Below are positions 34,211 through 42,835 of a stretch of 64,000 nt of DNA, one piece after another. The position numbers and the translations under genes are program-made. Origin of the DNA: Microbacterium sp. LWS13-1.2 (GTDB taxonomy: Bacteria > Actinomycetota > Actinomycetes > Actinomycetales > Microbacteriaceae); the NCBI RefSeq assembly GCF_040144835.1, contig NZ_CP151632.1, positions 1,426,001 to 1,490,000 of the forward strand, read 5' to 3'. The notes under the pieces are model-generated. The model was not told the origin of the DNA, ran no database searches, and saw nothing but the letters and a program-made list of their open reading frames with translations. Positions within the stretch are counted from its first letter, which is position 1, and each line of letters starts with the position of its first letter.

Positions 34211-35296
34211 GTGAACAAACTCCGTACCGCGACAGCAATCACGTCTCTCGGACTCGTTGCGGCCATGATGGCCGGTTGCGCCTCCGCCGCCGGGGCACCG
34301 GCCGAGACCACTGACGCGGCCGACGCCGGCCCATCGGTGGGTGAGCTGCGGCTGGGCTACTTCGCGAACGTCACCCACGCGCCCGCCCTCGTCGGCCTGG
34401 AGGAGGGCCTCTTCGCCGACGCGCTCGGTGAGGACGTCGAGGTCACCACGCAGGTGTTCAACGCCGGCCCGGCGGCGATCGAGGCGCTGTCGGCGGGTGC
34501 GATCGATGCGACCTACATCGGCCCGAACCCGTCGATCAATACCTTCATCCAGTCAGGCGGCGAGTCCGCCCGCATCATCGCCGGCGCCGCGACCGGCGGT
34601 GCCGCGCTGGTGGTCCGCGACGGCATCGACACCCCGGCCGACCTGGAGGGCACCACCATCGCGACGCCGCAGCTGGGCAACACGCAGGACGTCGCGGCCC
34701 GGGTGTGGCTGGCCGACGAGGGCTTCGTCACCGACACCTCCGGCGGCGGCGACGTGCAGATCACCCCGACCGAGAACGCGCAGACCCTCACGCTCTTCCA
34801 GCAGGGCGAGCTCGACGGCGCCTGGCTGCCCGAACCCTGGGTGTCCCGGCTGATCATCGACGCCGGCGCCCACGTGCTGCAGGACGAGGCCGACCTCTGG
34901 GAAGACGGCGAGTTCCCCACCACGGTGCTGCTGGTGCGCAACGACTTCCTCGACGAGCACCCCGACGTGGTCGCCGACCTGCTGGAAGGCCACCAGGCGG
35001 CGGTGCAGTGGATCACCGACAACGCCGACCAGGCTCCTGCCGTGATCAACAGTGCGATCGAGAAGGAGACCGGCAAGCCGCTCGCCGACGCCGTCATCGA
35101 ACGCGCCCTGGAGCACGTCACGTTCTCCGTCGACCCGCACGCCGACACCTTCGAAACCCTCGTCGAGGACGGCATCCAGGCCGGCACGCAGAAGGACGGC
35201 TCGATCGAGGGACTGTTCGACCTGCGCCTGCTCAATGAACATCTCGCGGAAGCCGGCGACGAGCCGGTCTCGGCCGCCGGACTCGGCGAGGACTGA
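34211..35296 (+). CDS. NrtA/SsuA/TauA-type ABC substrate-binding lipoprotein, orphan
   Basis: 361 residues. The signal sequence ends in lipobox MAGC (Cys at about 25). The mature protein has ELRLGYFANVTHAPALVGLE, NAGPAAIEALSAGAIDATYI, GPNPSINTF and LDGAWLPEPWVSRLI, the pattern of nitrate, sulfonate or taurine binding proteins, and within these the sulfonate/aliphatic thiol-like group. No permease or ATPase gene adjoins it: a strong hairpin begins 19 bases after the stop. It starts at GTG with GAAGG 7-11 bases upstream. Its transport partners must be elsewhere or lost. Confidence 0.88.
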   Translation: MNKLRTATAITSLGLVAAMMAGCASAAGAPAETTDAADAGPSVGELRLGYFANVTHAPALVGLEEGLFADALGEDVEVTTQVFNAGPAAIEALSAGAIDATYIGPNPSINTFIQSGGESARIIAGAATGGAALVVRDGIDTPADLEGTTIATPQLGNTQDVAARVWLADEGFVTDTSGGGDVQITPTENAQTLTLFQQGELDGAWLPEPWVSRLIIDAGAHVLQDEADLWEDGEFPTTVLLVRNDFLDEHPDVVADLLEGHQAAVQWITDNADQAPAVINSAIEKETGKPLADAVIERALEHVTFSVDPHADTFETLVEDGIQAGTQKDGSIEGLFDLRLLNEHLAEAGDEPVSAAGLGED

Positions 35297-35315
35297 GACA
35301 AGGGCCGCACCCGCC

Positions 35316-35355
35316 TTCCGCCCGGTGCCGCGCACTCACGCGGCACCGGGCGGAA
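35316..35355 (+). terminator. Strong terminator hairpin
   Basis: TTCCGCCCGGTGCCGCG (35316-35332) pairs perfectly over 17 bp with 35339-35355, loop CACTCA. It is 19 bases past the binding-protein stop. Confidence 0.8.
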
Positions 35356-35365
35356 GCACAGGCGG

Positions 35366-35389
35366 CGCCCGGCGATCGAGCGCCGGGCG
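35366..35389. terminator. Second hairpin CGCCCGGCG / CGCCGGGCG
   Basis: A 9-bp perfect stem with a six-base loop, 10 bases after the first hairpin. The tandem arrangement suggests a reinforced terminator. Confidence 0.5.
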
Positions 35390-35995
35390 AGCCGCAGGCA
35401 GGCAGGTCCCAACGCCACCGCGAGGGGCGCTCGACCAATGGAGCGAGCCGGATCGCGACACATCTACTGGCACAGTTGAGCGCGACACGCCGTGCAGATT
35501 GGGGTCTGTTAACGCAGGCGTGTCCAATCGCGTCGCTCCGAAAACCGCGGAATTACGCGGCAAAACCCTCCATTGGCGCTCGCGAAAACGAGAGTTCGAA
35601 TCCCCCATCCTCCGCACCTGCGATCCCAGTGTTTTCAAGGGATCGCGACCCGCTTGAAATCTCGTGGCACAGTTATCGTGCACTTGGGTCGCGCGCGGCT
35701 TGTGATTCCGCCGATCTCGACCCCGCTGATGCGACGGTTGCGACGTGGCTGCCTCGTTTCACGACCGGCGCGAGAAGCCTCTGCTGTCCCCGCGCTCGAC
35801 GCCATCGGAACCAAAGACGAACGCCTCAGTAAGATCGTGACCTCCGAGGGCATGAACGACTGACCATGTGGTCGACGGATCGTGCGATGGGTCGGTGGCC
35901 CGCGGCTCATGCGGCTGCGAGGCAGTGGGTTGTATGGTGACCGTAGGAGTGCCGGGAAGCCTGGTCGGCGATCGTTTCGTCGATTGGACTTGCTG
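35390..35995. other. Gene-free junction region
   Basis: No supported gene. It holds the tRNA-Ser 3' fragment, a TTTCAAG...CTTGAAA inverted repeat near 35634-35660, and TGGCACAGTT in two copies near 35468 and 35664, which could be integrase arm sites. The promoter of the glycosyltransferase operon must lie at its right end. Confidence 0.5.
35594..35615 (+). repeat. tRNA-Ser 3'-end remnant (putative att site)
   Basis: Reads as the T-loop, T-stem 3' strand and acceptor 3' strand of a tRNA-Ser (TTCGAATCCCCCATCCTCCG). The 5' side does not pair: GAGAG stands where GGGGG is expected, and no 5' acceptor GGAGGAT or anticodon arm precedes it. Such truncated 3' ends are left where an element integrates into a tRNA gene. 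The orientation implies that the element lies to the left and the intact tRNA further left, outside this window. Confidence 0.6.
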
Positions 35996-37261
35996 ATGCG
36001 CGTACTCATCCTCACCTTCGGCACCCGTGGCGACGTCGAGCCGTTCGCCGCCCTCGCTCAGCGCCTGACCGCGGCCGGACACACTGCGGTGCTGGCCGCC
36101 CCGGAACCGTACCGTGAGACGGTTGCGGCCGACGTCGACTTCGAGCCGATGGCGACCGAGATGGACCGAGTGATGCGCGCCGGCATGACACGGCTGCGCG
36201 GCCCCGCCCACGCTCTGACCCTCGCCCGAGAGATGGCGCAAGGCATGCGCGTCTCCCTCCAGGAGCAGTGGCAGATCGCGCAGCAGGTCCAGCCCACGGT
36301 GATCGTGGGGCATCCGAAAGCCCTCGGCGGTCTGCATGTGGCGGAGCGCCTCGGGCTGCCGTTCGTCGCCTCCCTGCCCCTGCCGTTCCTGACCCCCACA
36401 TCCGCCTTCCCGGTTCCGTTCCTCAGCCGACAGCTGCCGGGGTCGCTCAACCGGATCTCCTACGACTTCAATCGATTCACCGCGCTTGCGTACGGTGGCA
36501 TGATCAACAGGTTCCGCCGCGAAACTCTCGGGCTGTCGCGGATGAGCAGACGCACCGACTACCTCACGACCCGAGAGGGCGCCGCCGTCCCAGTGCTCTA
36601 TCCGTTCAGCCGGCATGTCGTGCCTGTCCCCGCCGACTACCCTTCCTCCGCGCACGTCACCGGTTATTGGTTCGGCGAGAGCGCGCGAGGCTGGGAGCCT
36701 CCGCGCGACCTGGCCGAGTTCCTTGGCGGGGATCGCCCGGTCATCTATCTCGGGTTCGGCAGCATGGCCTTCGGCGGCAGAGCCGAGGACCGGGGCCGCC
36801 TGGTCCGCGAGGCTCTCGACGAGGTCGGGGCGCGGGCGGTGGTGTCCACCGGCTGGGGTGCGCTGACGATCGAGCCGAATGAGTACATCCACCCTGTCGA
36901 CGAGGTGCCTCACGATTGGCTCTTCTCCCGTGTGGATGCCGTGGTCCATCACAGCGGATCCGGCACTACCGCGGCCGGGTTGCGCGCCGGCAAGCCGACG
37001 CTCGTGTGCCCGGTGCTCGGCGATCAACCGTTCTGGGGGCGCCGTGTACACGAGCTCGGCGTCGGACCGCGTCCACTGCCGTTGCCCCGAGCAACGAGCA
37101 ACGCTCTCGCCGCGAGGCTCGCCGAGCTTCTCTCGAACGCGACGTACGCGGCATCCGCCAGCACCCTGTCGGCGCAACTCGCGTCCGAGGATGGGCCCGA
37201 CGCAGCGATTCGAGTCCTGGAACAGATCGAGCTTCAGGCAGGACGGCATCATGGCCGGTAG
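35996..37261 (+). CDS. GT1-family glycosyltransferase (UGT/sterol-glucosyltransferase-like)
   Basis: 421 residues. The start ILTFGTRGDVEPFAALAQRL is the Gly-rich acceptor-side loop of the sterol 3-beta-glucosyltransferase/MGT group, and the C-terminal half has the donor-binding motif (VDAVVHHSGSGTTAAGLRAG, then PVLGDQPFWGRRVHELGVGP) that contacts UDP-sugar. It should glycosylate a hydrophobic or natural-product acceptor. ATG 35996 begins exactly at the conserved strand. It overlaps the following ABC ATPase gene by 11 bases, so the glycosylated product may be exported or resisted by that transporter. Confidence 0.88.
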   Translation: MRVLILTFGTRGDVEPFAALAQRLTAAGHTAVLAAPEPYRETVAADVDFEPMATEMDRVMRAGMTRLRGPAHALTLAREMAQGMRVSLQEQWQIAQQVQPTVIVGHPKALGGLHVAERLGLPFVASLPLPFLTPTSAFPVPFLSRQLPGSLNRISYDFNRFTALAYGGMINRFRRETLGLSRMSRRTDYLTTREGAAVPVLYPFSRHVVPVPADYPSSAHVTGYWFGESARGWEPPRDLAEFLGGDRPVIYLGFGSMAFGGRAEDRGRLVREALDEVGARAVVSTGWGALTIEPNEYIHPVDEVPHDWLFSRVDAVVHHSGSGTTAAGLRAGKPTLVCPVLGDQPFWGRRVHELGVGPRPLPLPRATSNALAARLAELLSNATYAASASTLSAQLASEDGPDAAIRVLEQIELQAGRHHGR

Positions 37262-38009
37262 CCGTGCGCGGCAGCAGACCAGTGAATTTCGTGTGGAGTT
37301 GCGCGGGGTTCGCCGCGCGTTCCGCGGCGGCGCGGGCGTGCACGGCGTCGACCTCACTGTGAGAGGCGGTGAGATTCACGCGTTGGTGGGCCTGAACGGC
37401 GTCGGCAAGACCACGATCATGCGCCTGATGTTGGGCATGCTGCGTCCCGATGAGGGTGAGGTCCGGGTCGGCGGGATGGCGCTAGCCGACCTGCCTCCGC
37501 GAGCGTGGGCGGGGGTCGGCCACCTTGTCGAACAGGCCGTCGCCTACGGGGAGCTGGACGTGCGCAGCAATCTGCGTCTGTCGGCCCGGCTGCACGGCGC
37601 GACGCCGGTCGAAGCCACGGCGATGGTGGAGTCGGTGATCGCTGAACTCGACCTGACGCGGTACGGGCGCGTTCGCGCACGCCGGCTGTCCCTGGGCAAT
37701 CGCCAACGAGTCGGATTGGCGGCCGCTCTCCAGCACGACCCGCGACTCATCATCCTCGACGAGCCAACCAACGCGCTCGACCCGGCCGGCGTGATCCTGC
37801 TTCGCGGGGCGCTGCTCCGCCGCGCACAGTCCGGCGCCGGTGTGGTCGTCTCCAGCCACCACCTCGACGAGGTGGCGCGCATCGCCGACCGGATCAGCGT
37901 CATGAACGACGGCCGCATCATCGGAGCACTCGATCCCGCCACGGTCGACCTCGAGCGGGCATTCTTCTCACTGGTCCACGCCGATGACCTCTCGCGGCGG
38001 CCGGAATGA
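37251..38009 (+). CDS. ABC exporter ATPase (BcrA-like)
   Basis: 252 residues with Walker A GLNGVGKTTIMRL, signature LSLGNRQRVGLA (one residue from the LSGG norm), Walker B LIILDEPTNALDP and the H-loop VSSHHLDEVARIADR. The LSLGxxQR signature is typical of bacitracin-type and Nod-type exporters. It pairs with the membrane protein encoded at 38006 (four-base overlap). In the three-gene operon with a glycosyltransferase it could export or confer immunity to a glycosylated compound. Confidence 0.9.
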   Translation: MAGSRARQQTSEFRVELRGVRRAFRGGAGVHGVDLTVRGGEIHALVGLNGVGKTTIMRLMLGMLRPDEGEVRVGGMALADLPPRAWAGVGHLVEQAVAYGELDVRSNLRLSARLHGATPVEATAMVESVIAELDLTRYGRVRARRLSLGNRQRVGLAAALQHDPRLIILDEPTNALDPAGVILLRGALLRRAQSGAGVVVSSHHLDEVARIADRISVMNDGRIIGALDPATVDLERAFFSLVHADDLSRRPE

Positions 38010-38767
38010 ACGCCCTCGGGGTAGCCGTGTCGGTCGAAGCCCGCAAGGCCGTCGCCTCGCGCGTCGTTCCATGGACGTCCGGGATCCTCATCCTCGCGCT
38101 CGCGGCGCTCACAGGCGGGTTGCTGGCGGCCGCAGCCGCTGGCGACGAGCGAGTGCTTGCCCGACTCGGACCGCTCGCAGACACGAACGGCTGGACATTG
38201 CTGGTCGGCACAGCGGCGCAGATCCTCGCCGCAGGAGGATTCGGTGCCTGTGGCATCCTCATCGCCTGGCTCTATGGCCGCGAGTTCGCCGACGGCACCG
38301 TCGCCGGTCTGTTCGCCCTCCCCATTCCGCGTTCGTCCCTCGCGGTCGGCAAGCTCCTCGTCTTTCTCGGGTGGGCGACCGTCATGGCGTTGGTGCTCAC
38401 CGCCATGCTCGGCATGATCGGAACCGCGGCCGGTCTGCCCTCGACCGACCCCGATGGGACGCTGCAACTCCTCAGGATCCCGCTGCTCACCCTTCTTACC
38501 GCGTGCCTGGCGGTCCCGGCCGGCTGGGTGGCAAGCGTCGCACGCAGCATCCTGGCCGGCATCGCCGCCACCATCGTGCTCCTGATCGTGGCGCAGGTCT
38601 GCGCCGTGCTCGGCGTGGGCGTCTGGGTTCCGCTCATCGCCCCAGCGCTCTGGGCGATCGCCCCGGACACCGTGCCATGGCCTTCGCTGCTGGGCGTCGT
38701 CACCGTCCCGATCGTGTTCGGGGCAGCGACCGCTCTCACGTGGGCGCAGATGCAACTCGACCGCTGA
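38006..38767 (+). CDS. ABC-2 type permease
   Basis: 253 residues with six hydrophobic spans, the first from about 27 (GILILALAALTGGLLAAAAA) and the last near 230. The cytoplasmic loop GREFADGTVAGLFALPIPRS is the ABC-2 family feature equivalent to YGREY in BcrB-type permeases. It completes the exporter with the ATPase upstream. The gene ends 10 bases before a hairpin. Confidence 0.88.
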   Translation: MNALGVAVSVEARKAVASRVVPWTSGILILALAALTGGLLAAAAAGDERVLARLGPLADTNGWTLLVGTAAQILAAGGFGACGILIAWLYGREFADGTVAGLFALPIPRSSLAVGKLLVFLGWATVMALVLTAMLGMIGTAAGLPSTDPDGTLQLLRIPLLTLLTACLAVPAGWVASVARSILAGIAATIVLLIVAQVCAVLGVGVWVPLIAPALWAIAPDTVPWPSLLGVVTVPIVFGAATALTWAQMQLDR

Positions 38768-38777
38768 ACGCGGCTCA

Positions 38778-38801
38778 CCCGACCCTGCGACTCCGGTCGG
38801 G
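38778..38801. terminator. Terminator between convergent genes
   Basis: CCCGACC (38778-38784) and GGTCGGG (38795-38801) form a perfect 7-bp stem between the permease gene and the convergent small membrane protein gene. Confidence 0.55.
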
Positions 38802-38815
38802 CGCCACCTGTCGGG

Positions 38816-38986
38816 TCAGGGGGCGCTGTTCCGGCGACCGGCCGCTCGCCGCACGAAACCGAAGATCAGAGTGCCTACGAAGAGGATGACGCCGATGATC
38901 CCCAGCCAGAGCAGCCCCTCGAGAGCGAACCCCACGACGGCGAGGATCGCCCACACCACGAGGAGGATCACGATCACCGTCAGCAT
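38816..38986 (-). CDS. Small single-gene membrane protein, 56 residues
   Basis: ATG 38986 opens a 56-residue frame with TGAGGT 1-6 bases upstream. Two hydrophobic helices (MLTVIVILLVVWAILAVV and LLWLGIIGVILFVGTLIFG) are joined by a short loop (GFALEG) and end in RRAAGRRNSAP, giving a basic cytoplasmic tail. Similar two-helix hydrophobic proteins are common in Actinobacteria as unnamed proteins. It is 66 bases downstream of the GH130 gene on the same strand, possibly read through from it. Confidence 0.7.
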   Translation of the reverse strand: MLTVIVILLVVWAILAVVGFALEGLLWLGIIGVILFVGTLIFGFVRRAAGRRNSAP

Positions 38987-39052
38987 GACCTCAGATTACT
39001 CCTCGCCAGTAGGCGTGTGGGGGGGCACGGTCGGCCGGCGACGTCGAAACGC

Positions 39053-40510
39053 TCACGGATGGAGAGAGGCGATCACTTCATCGATCCCGATCGAGAAGAT
39101 GCGGATGCGGTCATCGCCGACGCCGACCGGAATCCACAGGGTTCCCCGATGCGCGATAGCGCCGCACGAGTAGACGACCCGCGGCACGTAGCCGTCGCGC
39201 AGCATGCTCACCGGCTGCAGAAGTGGCTCGCGTGACCGTCCCACCACGCGAGACGGGTCATCGAGATCGAGCAGGATCGCGCCAAGTGAGTATGTGCGCA
39301 ATGGCCCGACTCCGTGCGTGAGGACCAGCCATCCGCGCTCCGTCTCGATGGGTGCGCCGCAGTTTCCGAGCTGAACGAGCTCCCACAGCTCGGTAGGGCG
39401 ATGAACGATGCCCGCGTCGTCCCAGATGACGCCGTCGATCGACGTCGCGAGGGAGATGTTCTCGCCGTCGGTGCGGCTGAGGGCGAGGTGAAGATCCCCG
39501 ACGAGCCGCGGAAAGAGCGCCATCCCCTTGTTGTGGGCGCCGCTGCCGGTCAGGCGGTGGATCGTGAACTCGCGGAGATCCGGCGATGTGATCAGGCGAG
39601 GCGCGATGTCGTGGCCGTCGTACGCGGTGTAGGTCGCGCGATAGCCGGTGACCGCGTCGGCACCGGTGAAGTGGACGAACCGCGCGTCTTCCATGCCGTG
39701 GTTCTCCTCGGCGTCGACGGGCAGAAGCATCCGTCCACTCAGGGGCGAGTCGGGCGGGAAATCGGCCCGGTATGCGGACGCCGCCATGTCGCGCATCGCC
39801 TGCGTCGGCCAGCGGCTGTCGGGACGGGTCGAGAGCTGGTCCGGGAGCTCCAGGAGGGCGTACTCCAGCTCGGCCACGCTGAACCTCTCGGGGAGATTGC
39901 TGAGCACCGCGCTGGCCAGATCGGTGAGGTGGCCTTCATGCTCGAGCGCGCGGCCGAAGTGCTGTCGAGACCACTCGGCACCCCGCACGAGGGGAAGCGT
40001 CAGCGGCGTCGCGCGTTCCTCGAATGTCCAGCCATCATCGGCGTCGATCACTGCTTCGGCGAATCCGATGGACGAGACGTGCCCTTCTCCGATGCAGCGC
40101 AAGGCGATGGCCACCCGCAGCTCGTTCGGACCGAGTCCGTCCTGCGAGGGATGCTCGACGGCGCTGGGGTTGCAGAGGGCCGCCCCCTCGACGGCATACT
40201 CCGCCGTGAAGGCCGCCCCCAGCACCGCTCCCTGAGCATCCGTGAGAGCCGCGGGGCCCACGATGCGGCTGGCGACAGCTCGAGCATTCGCGGCCAGCAG
40301 GTCGGCGACACCCGCATGCCTGGCCGAGAGCTCCCCGACGACGTGTGCCGCCATCCGCTCGGTCAGTGCGGCAGGTCCCGCGAGCACTCGGGCGATGATC
40401 TGTGCGACGCGCGAATGCGACGAGCGCAGTCCCTCGCCGGGGAGGAAGAATCTGGCCACCACACGGGTCGGATCGTGGTCGAGGCTCGCAGGATGCTCGC
40501 GAATCGTCAT
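39053..40510 (-). CDS. GH130 family glycosidase or phosphorylase
   Basis: 485 residues. The C-terminal 300 residues form the five-bladed propeller of GH130, with HGMEDARFVHFTG (general-acid Asp region), GSGAHNKGMALFPR and NCGAPIETERGWLVL. GH130 enzymes phosphorolyse or hydrolyse beta-mannosides such as Man-GlcNAc or mannobiose. The N-terminal 170 residues are an extra helical domain with its own pattern and are uncommon in the family. It starts at ATG 40510 and overlaps the (alpha/alpha)6 gene by four bases, and two GT4 genes follow upstream, so synthesis and turnover of a mannoside-like glycan is a fair inference. Confidence 0.82.
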   Translation of the reverse strand: MTIREHPASLDHDPTRVVARFFLPGEGLRSSHSRVAQIIARVLAGPAALTERMAAHVVGELSARHAGVADLLAANARAVASRIVGPAALTDAQGAVLGAAFTAEYAVEGAALCNPSAVEHPSQDGLGPNELRVAIALRCIGEGHVSSIGFAEAVIDADDGWTFEERATPLTLPLVRGAEWSRQHFGRALEHEGHLTDLASAVLSNLPERFSVAELEYALLELPDQLSTRPDSRWPTQAMRDMAASAYRADFPPDSPLSGRMLLPVDAEENHGMEDARFVHFTGADAVTGYRATYTAYDGHDIAPRLITSPDLREFTIHRLTGSGAHNKGMALFPRLVGDLHLALSRTDGENISLATSIDGVIWDDAGIVHRPTELWELVQLGNCGAPIETERGWLVLTHGVGPLRTYSLGAILLDLDDPSRVVGRSREPLLQPVSMLRDGYVPRVVYSCGAIAHRGTLWIPVGVGDDRIRIFSIGIDEVIASLHP

Positions 40511-41553
40511 GGCGCCACCCGTTCCACCACTCCGAGGCGGGCAGCCTGCTGGTAGGTGCAGAGGGCCGCGAGTGTGGATTCGGCCCCTTGGTTCTCGTTG
40601 CGCCCGCCTGCCTCCAGTCCGTCGAAGCCCGCTCCCGACTCGAGATCGATCATGGGTGTGAGGGCGTCGTTGTCGCCCGTGAACCACGCCCACGCCGCCG
40701 CGACACCGTCGCGCCACGAAGGATCCGCAGTGAGGGCGAAAGCACGGGCGCACGCGTCCGCGATGGCGGCCACCTCGATGGGCTGCTGATCGAATTGAAC
40801 CGACCGCTGAGCGGGGCTGCGGCCGCTGACCCCCGTCACCGACAGGTGGCCGTCACGTGTCTCGACATCCAGCAGGAACCGCAGCATCGCGAGTCCGCGA
40901 GCCACGATCCGAGGATCGTCCATGGCCGCACCCCCGGCGAGGAGGGCTTCGGGGAGCGCCGCGTTGGCGTAGCGCAGGCGCGGTTCGGGCCATGGCCAGC
41001 GGGGGTCGGATGGGACCGCGATCGAAGCAACCCCGTCCAGCAGCAAGGCGCGGGCGGAGAGGTCGTCGGGGTCGGCGCTGAGCACGTCTGCCGCTCCCAG
41101 CGTCGCGAACGCCATCGCCCGCCCGTGCGGTGATCTCGAAGATGCGGCGCGGTGGAACGTGATCCGGGCACGCGAGCGATCCGATGCGGTCGGGAGTTCG
41201 ACGGATGCCGCGCCGAGGGCGCGCAGCGCGCGACCCCACCAATCGCCGAGCCCGGCATCGTCCGTCCACTCGCCTCCGGCAGCCATGCGGTTGTGCACCT
41301 GGCCGTCGACGTCGACAGCGGCCTCGAGGAACCGGAGACATGTGCTGACGAGCCGATCAAGTTCCGCAGTGCGCTCGGACTCACGCAGCAGAACGACGAG
41401 AGCGCGCGAGACGTCGTCGACGCAGTAGCCGTGATCGCGGCGGGGCCTATCCAGGAGCGCGTGTTCGAAGAGGCCGTGCCCATCTGACATTGCCAGGAGG
41501 TGGGCGAAGGTGGGCGCGCCCGACGCGCTCTGGTCGGTTGCGTGACCGGTCAT
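40507..41553 (-). CDS. Predicted (alpha/alpha)6-barrel protein
   Basis: 348 residues with repeated helical hairpins and aromatic-rich turns: DHGYCVDDVSRALVVLL near the start, LGDWWGRALRALG, RWPWPEPRLRYANAALPEAL and NENQGAESTLAALCTYQQA at the end. Conserved Tyr, Trp and Asp patterns are those of glycan-active (alpha/alpha)6 proteins seen next to GT4 and GH130 genes; some databases label them glycosyltransferase-associated. No catalytic pair can be assigned. ATG 41553 overlaps the GT4 stop (ATGA). Confidence 0.65.
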   Translation of the reverse strand: MTGHATDQSASGAPTFAHLLAMSDGHGLFEHALLDRPRRDHGYCVDDVSRALVVLLRESERTAELDRLVSTCLRFLEAAVDVDGQVHNRMAAGGEWTDDAGLGDWWGRALRALGAASVELPTASDRSRARITFHRAASSRSPHGRAMAFATLGAADVLSADPDDLSARALLLDGVASIAVPSDPRWPWPEPRLRYANAALPEALLAGGAAMDDPRIVARGLAMLRFLLDVETRDGHLSVTGVSGRSPAQRSVQFDQQPIEVAAIADACARAFALTADPSWRDGVAAAWAWFTGDNDALTPMIDLESGAGFDGLEAGGRNENQGAESTLAALCTYQQAARLGVVERVAP

Positions 41554-42683
41554 GCCGCGATCGCCACCATACGGCCGGCCAGTGCGCGGTACTGCTCGGC
41601 GACCGCGGGCCACGAGGCATCCTGCGTGTCGCGCAGCGCAGCGTCGTGCATCTGCTGCGCGGTGGTCTCGGCCGCGAGGATCGTCCGGATGGCCTCTGAC
41701 ATCGAATGCGGGTCCTGATGCCGAGCGATCAGCCCCGCTCCCCTGCCCAGCAGCTCGACGGCGTGCGGGAAGCCTGTCGCCACGACGGGGACCCCCGCGG
41801 CTACCGCCTCGATCAGCACACCGGACGTCGCCTGGTCGCGAGAGTCGTAGGGCAGCAGAACGACGTCGGCCCGGGCCACGTGCTCGGCGAGCTGCGAGTC
41901 GTTGAGGTAACGGTCATCGAGTGTGACGACGTCGGCCAGATCGAGGTCGTCGATCAGCCGCTGCAGTGTTTCGCGGTGGCGCTCTCCGTCGCGCGCGACC
42001 ACCTTGGGATGGGTCTGACCAGCTATGACATACGTCACCGGCGTGCCGGCATCCTGCAACTTGGCCAAGGCGCGGATGCCCCACTCGATCCCCTTGCCGG
42101 GCGAGATGAGTCCCCATGTGAGGACGCGCTTCGACCCGCCGTCCTTCGTCACGCGAGCTTCATGTGACACCGGCACGCCGTGAGGGATGACGCGGACTTT
42201 CGATCGCTTGACGCTGTACGTGCGCAGCAGGATCTCGCTGGCGTTGTCGGTCATCACGACGACGTTCGCGGCCAGTTTGCACACCGTGTCGAGCACTACC
42301 CGCTGGTGGGCGGTCGGCGCGGAGAGCACCGTGTGGAGCACGACGATCGCCGGCGTGTTCAGCGATCGGAGCAACGGGATGATCTCGTCGCCGTCCGGGC
42401 CCCCGTAGATCCCGTACTCGTGCTGAACGATCGCGACGTCGCACTCGTCGAGCGCACGGACGGCCGCCCGCAAGGTCACCCGGTTGCGTGCAACCAGCTC
42501 CACCGTGCTCGGGATCCGGCCGGTCTCTTCGGCGCCGCGATGGCTGTCCATCACGTCGAGCACCCGGACGATCGTGGGCGTGTGCGGCTCGCCCGCGGCG
42601 AGCGCACCGGCAAGCGCCTCCGTGAACGTGGCGAGACCGCAGCGGGTGGGCGGATAAGTGGAGAGAAAACCGAAGCGGGTCAT
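41550..42683 (-). CDS. GT4 family glycosyltransferase
   Basis: 377 residues of GT-B fold. The N-terminal FLSTYPPTRCGLATFTEALA is the acceptor loop of GT4 enzymes, and the C-terminal domain has the donor-nucleotide region RADVVLLPYDSRDQATSGVL with the EX7E-like spacing, ending VATGFPHAVELLGRG. A GDP-mannose or UDP-sugar donor is usual. The start at ATG 42683 (MTRFGFLS) has GAGATGG upstream; ATG 42692 is also possible. It is in the leftward operon with 40507 and 39053. Confidence 0.88.
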   Translation of the reverse strand: MTRFGFLSTYPPTRCGLATFTEALAGALAAGEPHTPTIVRVLDVMDSHRGAEETGRIPSTVELVARNRVTLRAAVRALDECDVAIVQHEYGIYGGPDGDEIIPLLRSLNTPAIVVLHTVLSAPTAHQRVVLDTVCKLAANVVVMTDNASEILLRTYSVKRSKVRVIPHGVPVSHEARVTKDGGSKRVLTWGLISPGKGIEWGIRALAKLQDAGTPVTYVIAGQTHPKVVARDGERHRETLQRLIDDLDLADVVTLDDRYLNDSQLAEHVARADVVLLPYDSRDQATSGVLIEAVAAGVPVVATGFPHAVELLGRGAGLIARHQDPHSMSEAIRTILAAETTAQQMHDAALRDTQDASWPAVAEQYRALAGRMVAIAA

Positions 42684-42835
42684 GGTGACCATCTCTGTCG
42701 GCCCGGTATCGATCGACCCGGGGACTCGAGACGTCTGCCGACGGCATCCCTCGTGGAACTGCGCCAGCGTCGCCGCGGTCCGGTTTACGCGACCGGTGAG
42801 CATGGCTGCGCTTTGTTTCGCACCCTACACCACCC

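Noticed and set aside
35585..35625. Intact tRNA-Ser gene
   Set aside because: Only the 3' third matches; no 5' acceptor strand, D-arm or anticodon arm can be formed upstream, so it is called a remnant.
35759..37357. Reverse-strand 532-codon open frame
   Set aside because: It is antisense to the glycosyltransferase at 35996, whose donor-binding motifs are clear, and shows no motif of its own.
39314..40555. 413-codon frame opposite the GH130 gene
   Set aside because: It is antisense to clear GH130 motifs and has no recognisable domain.
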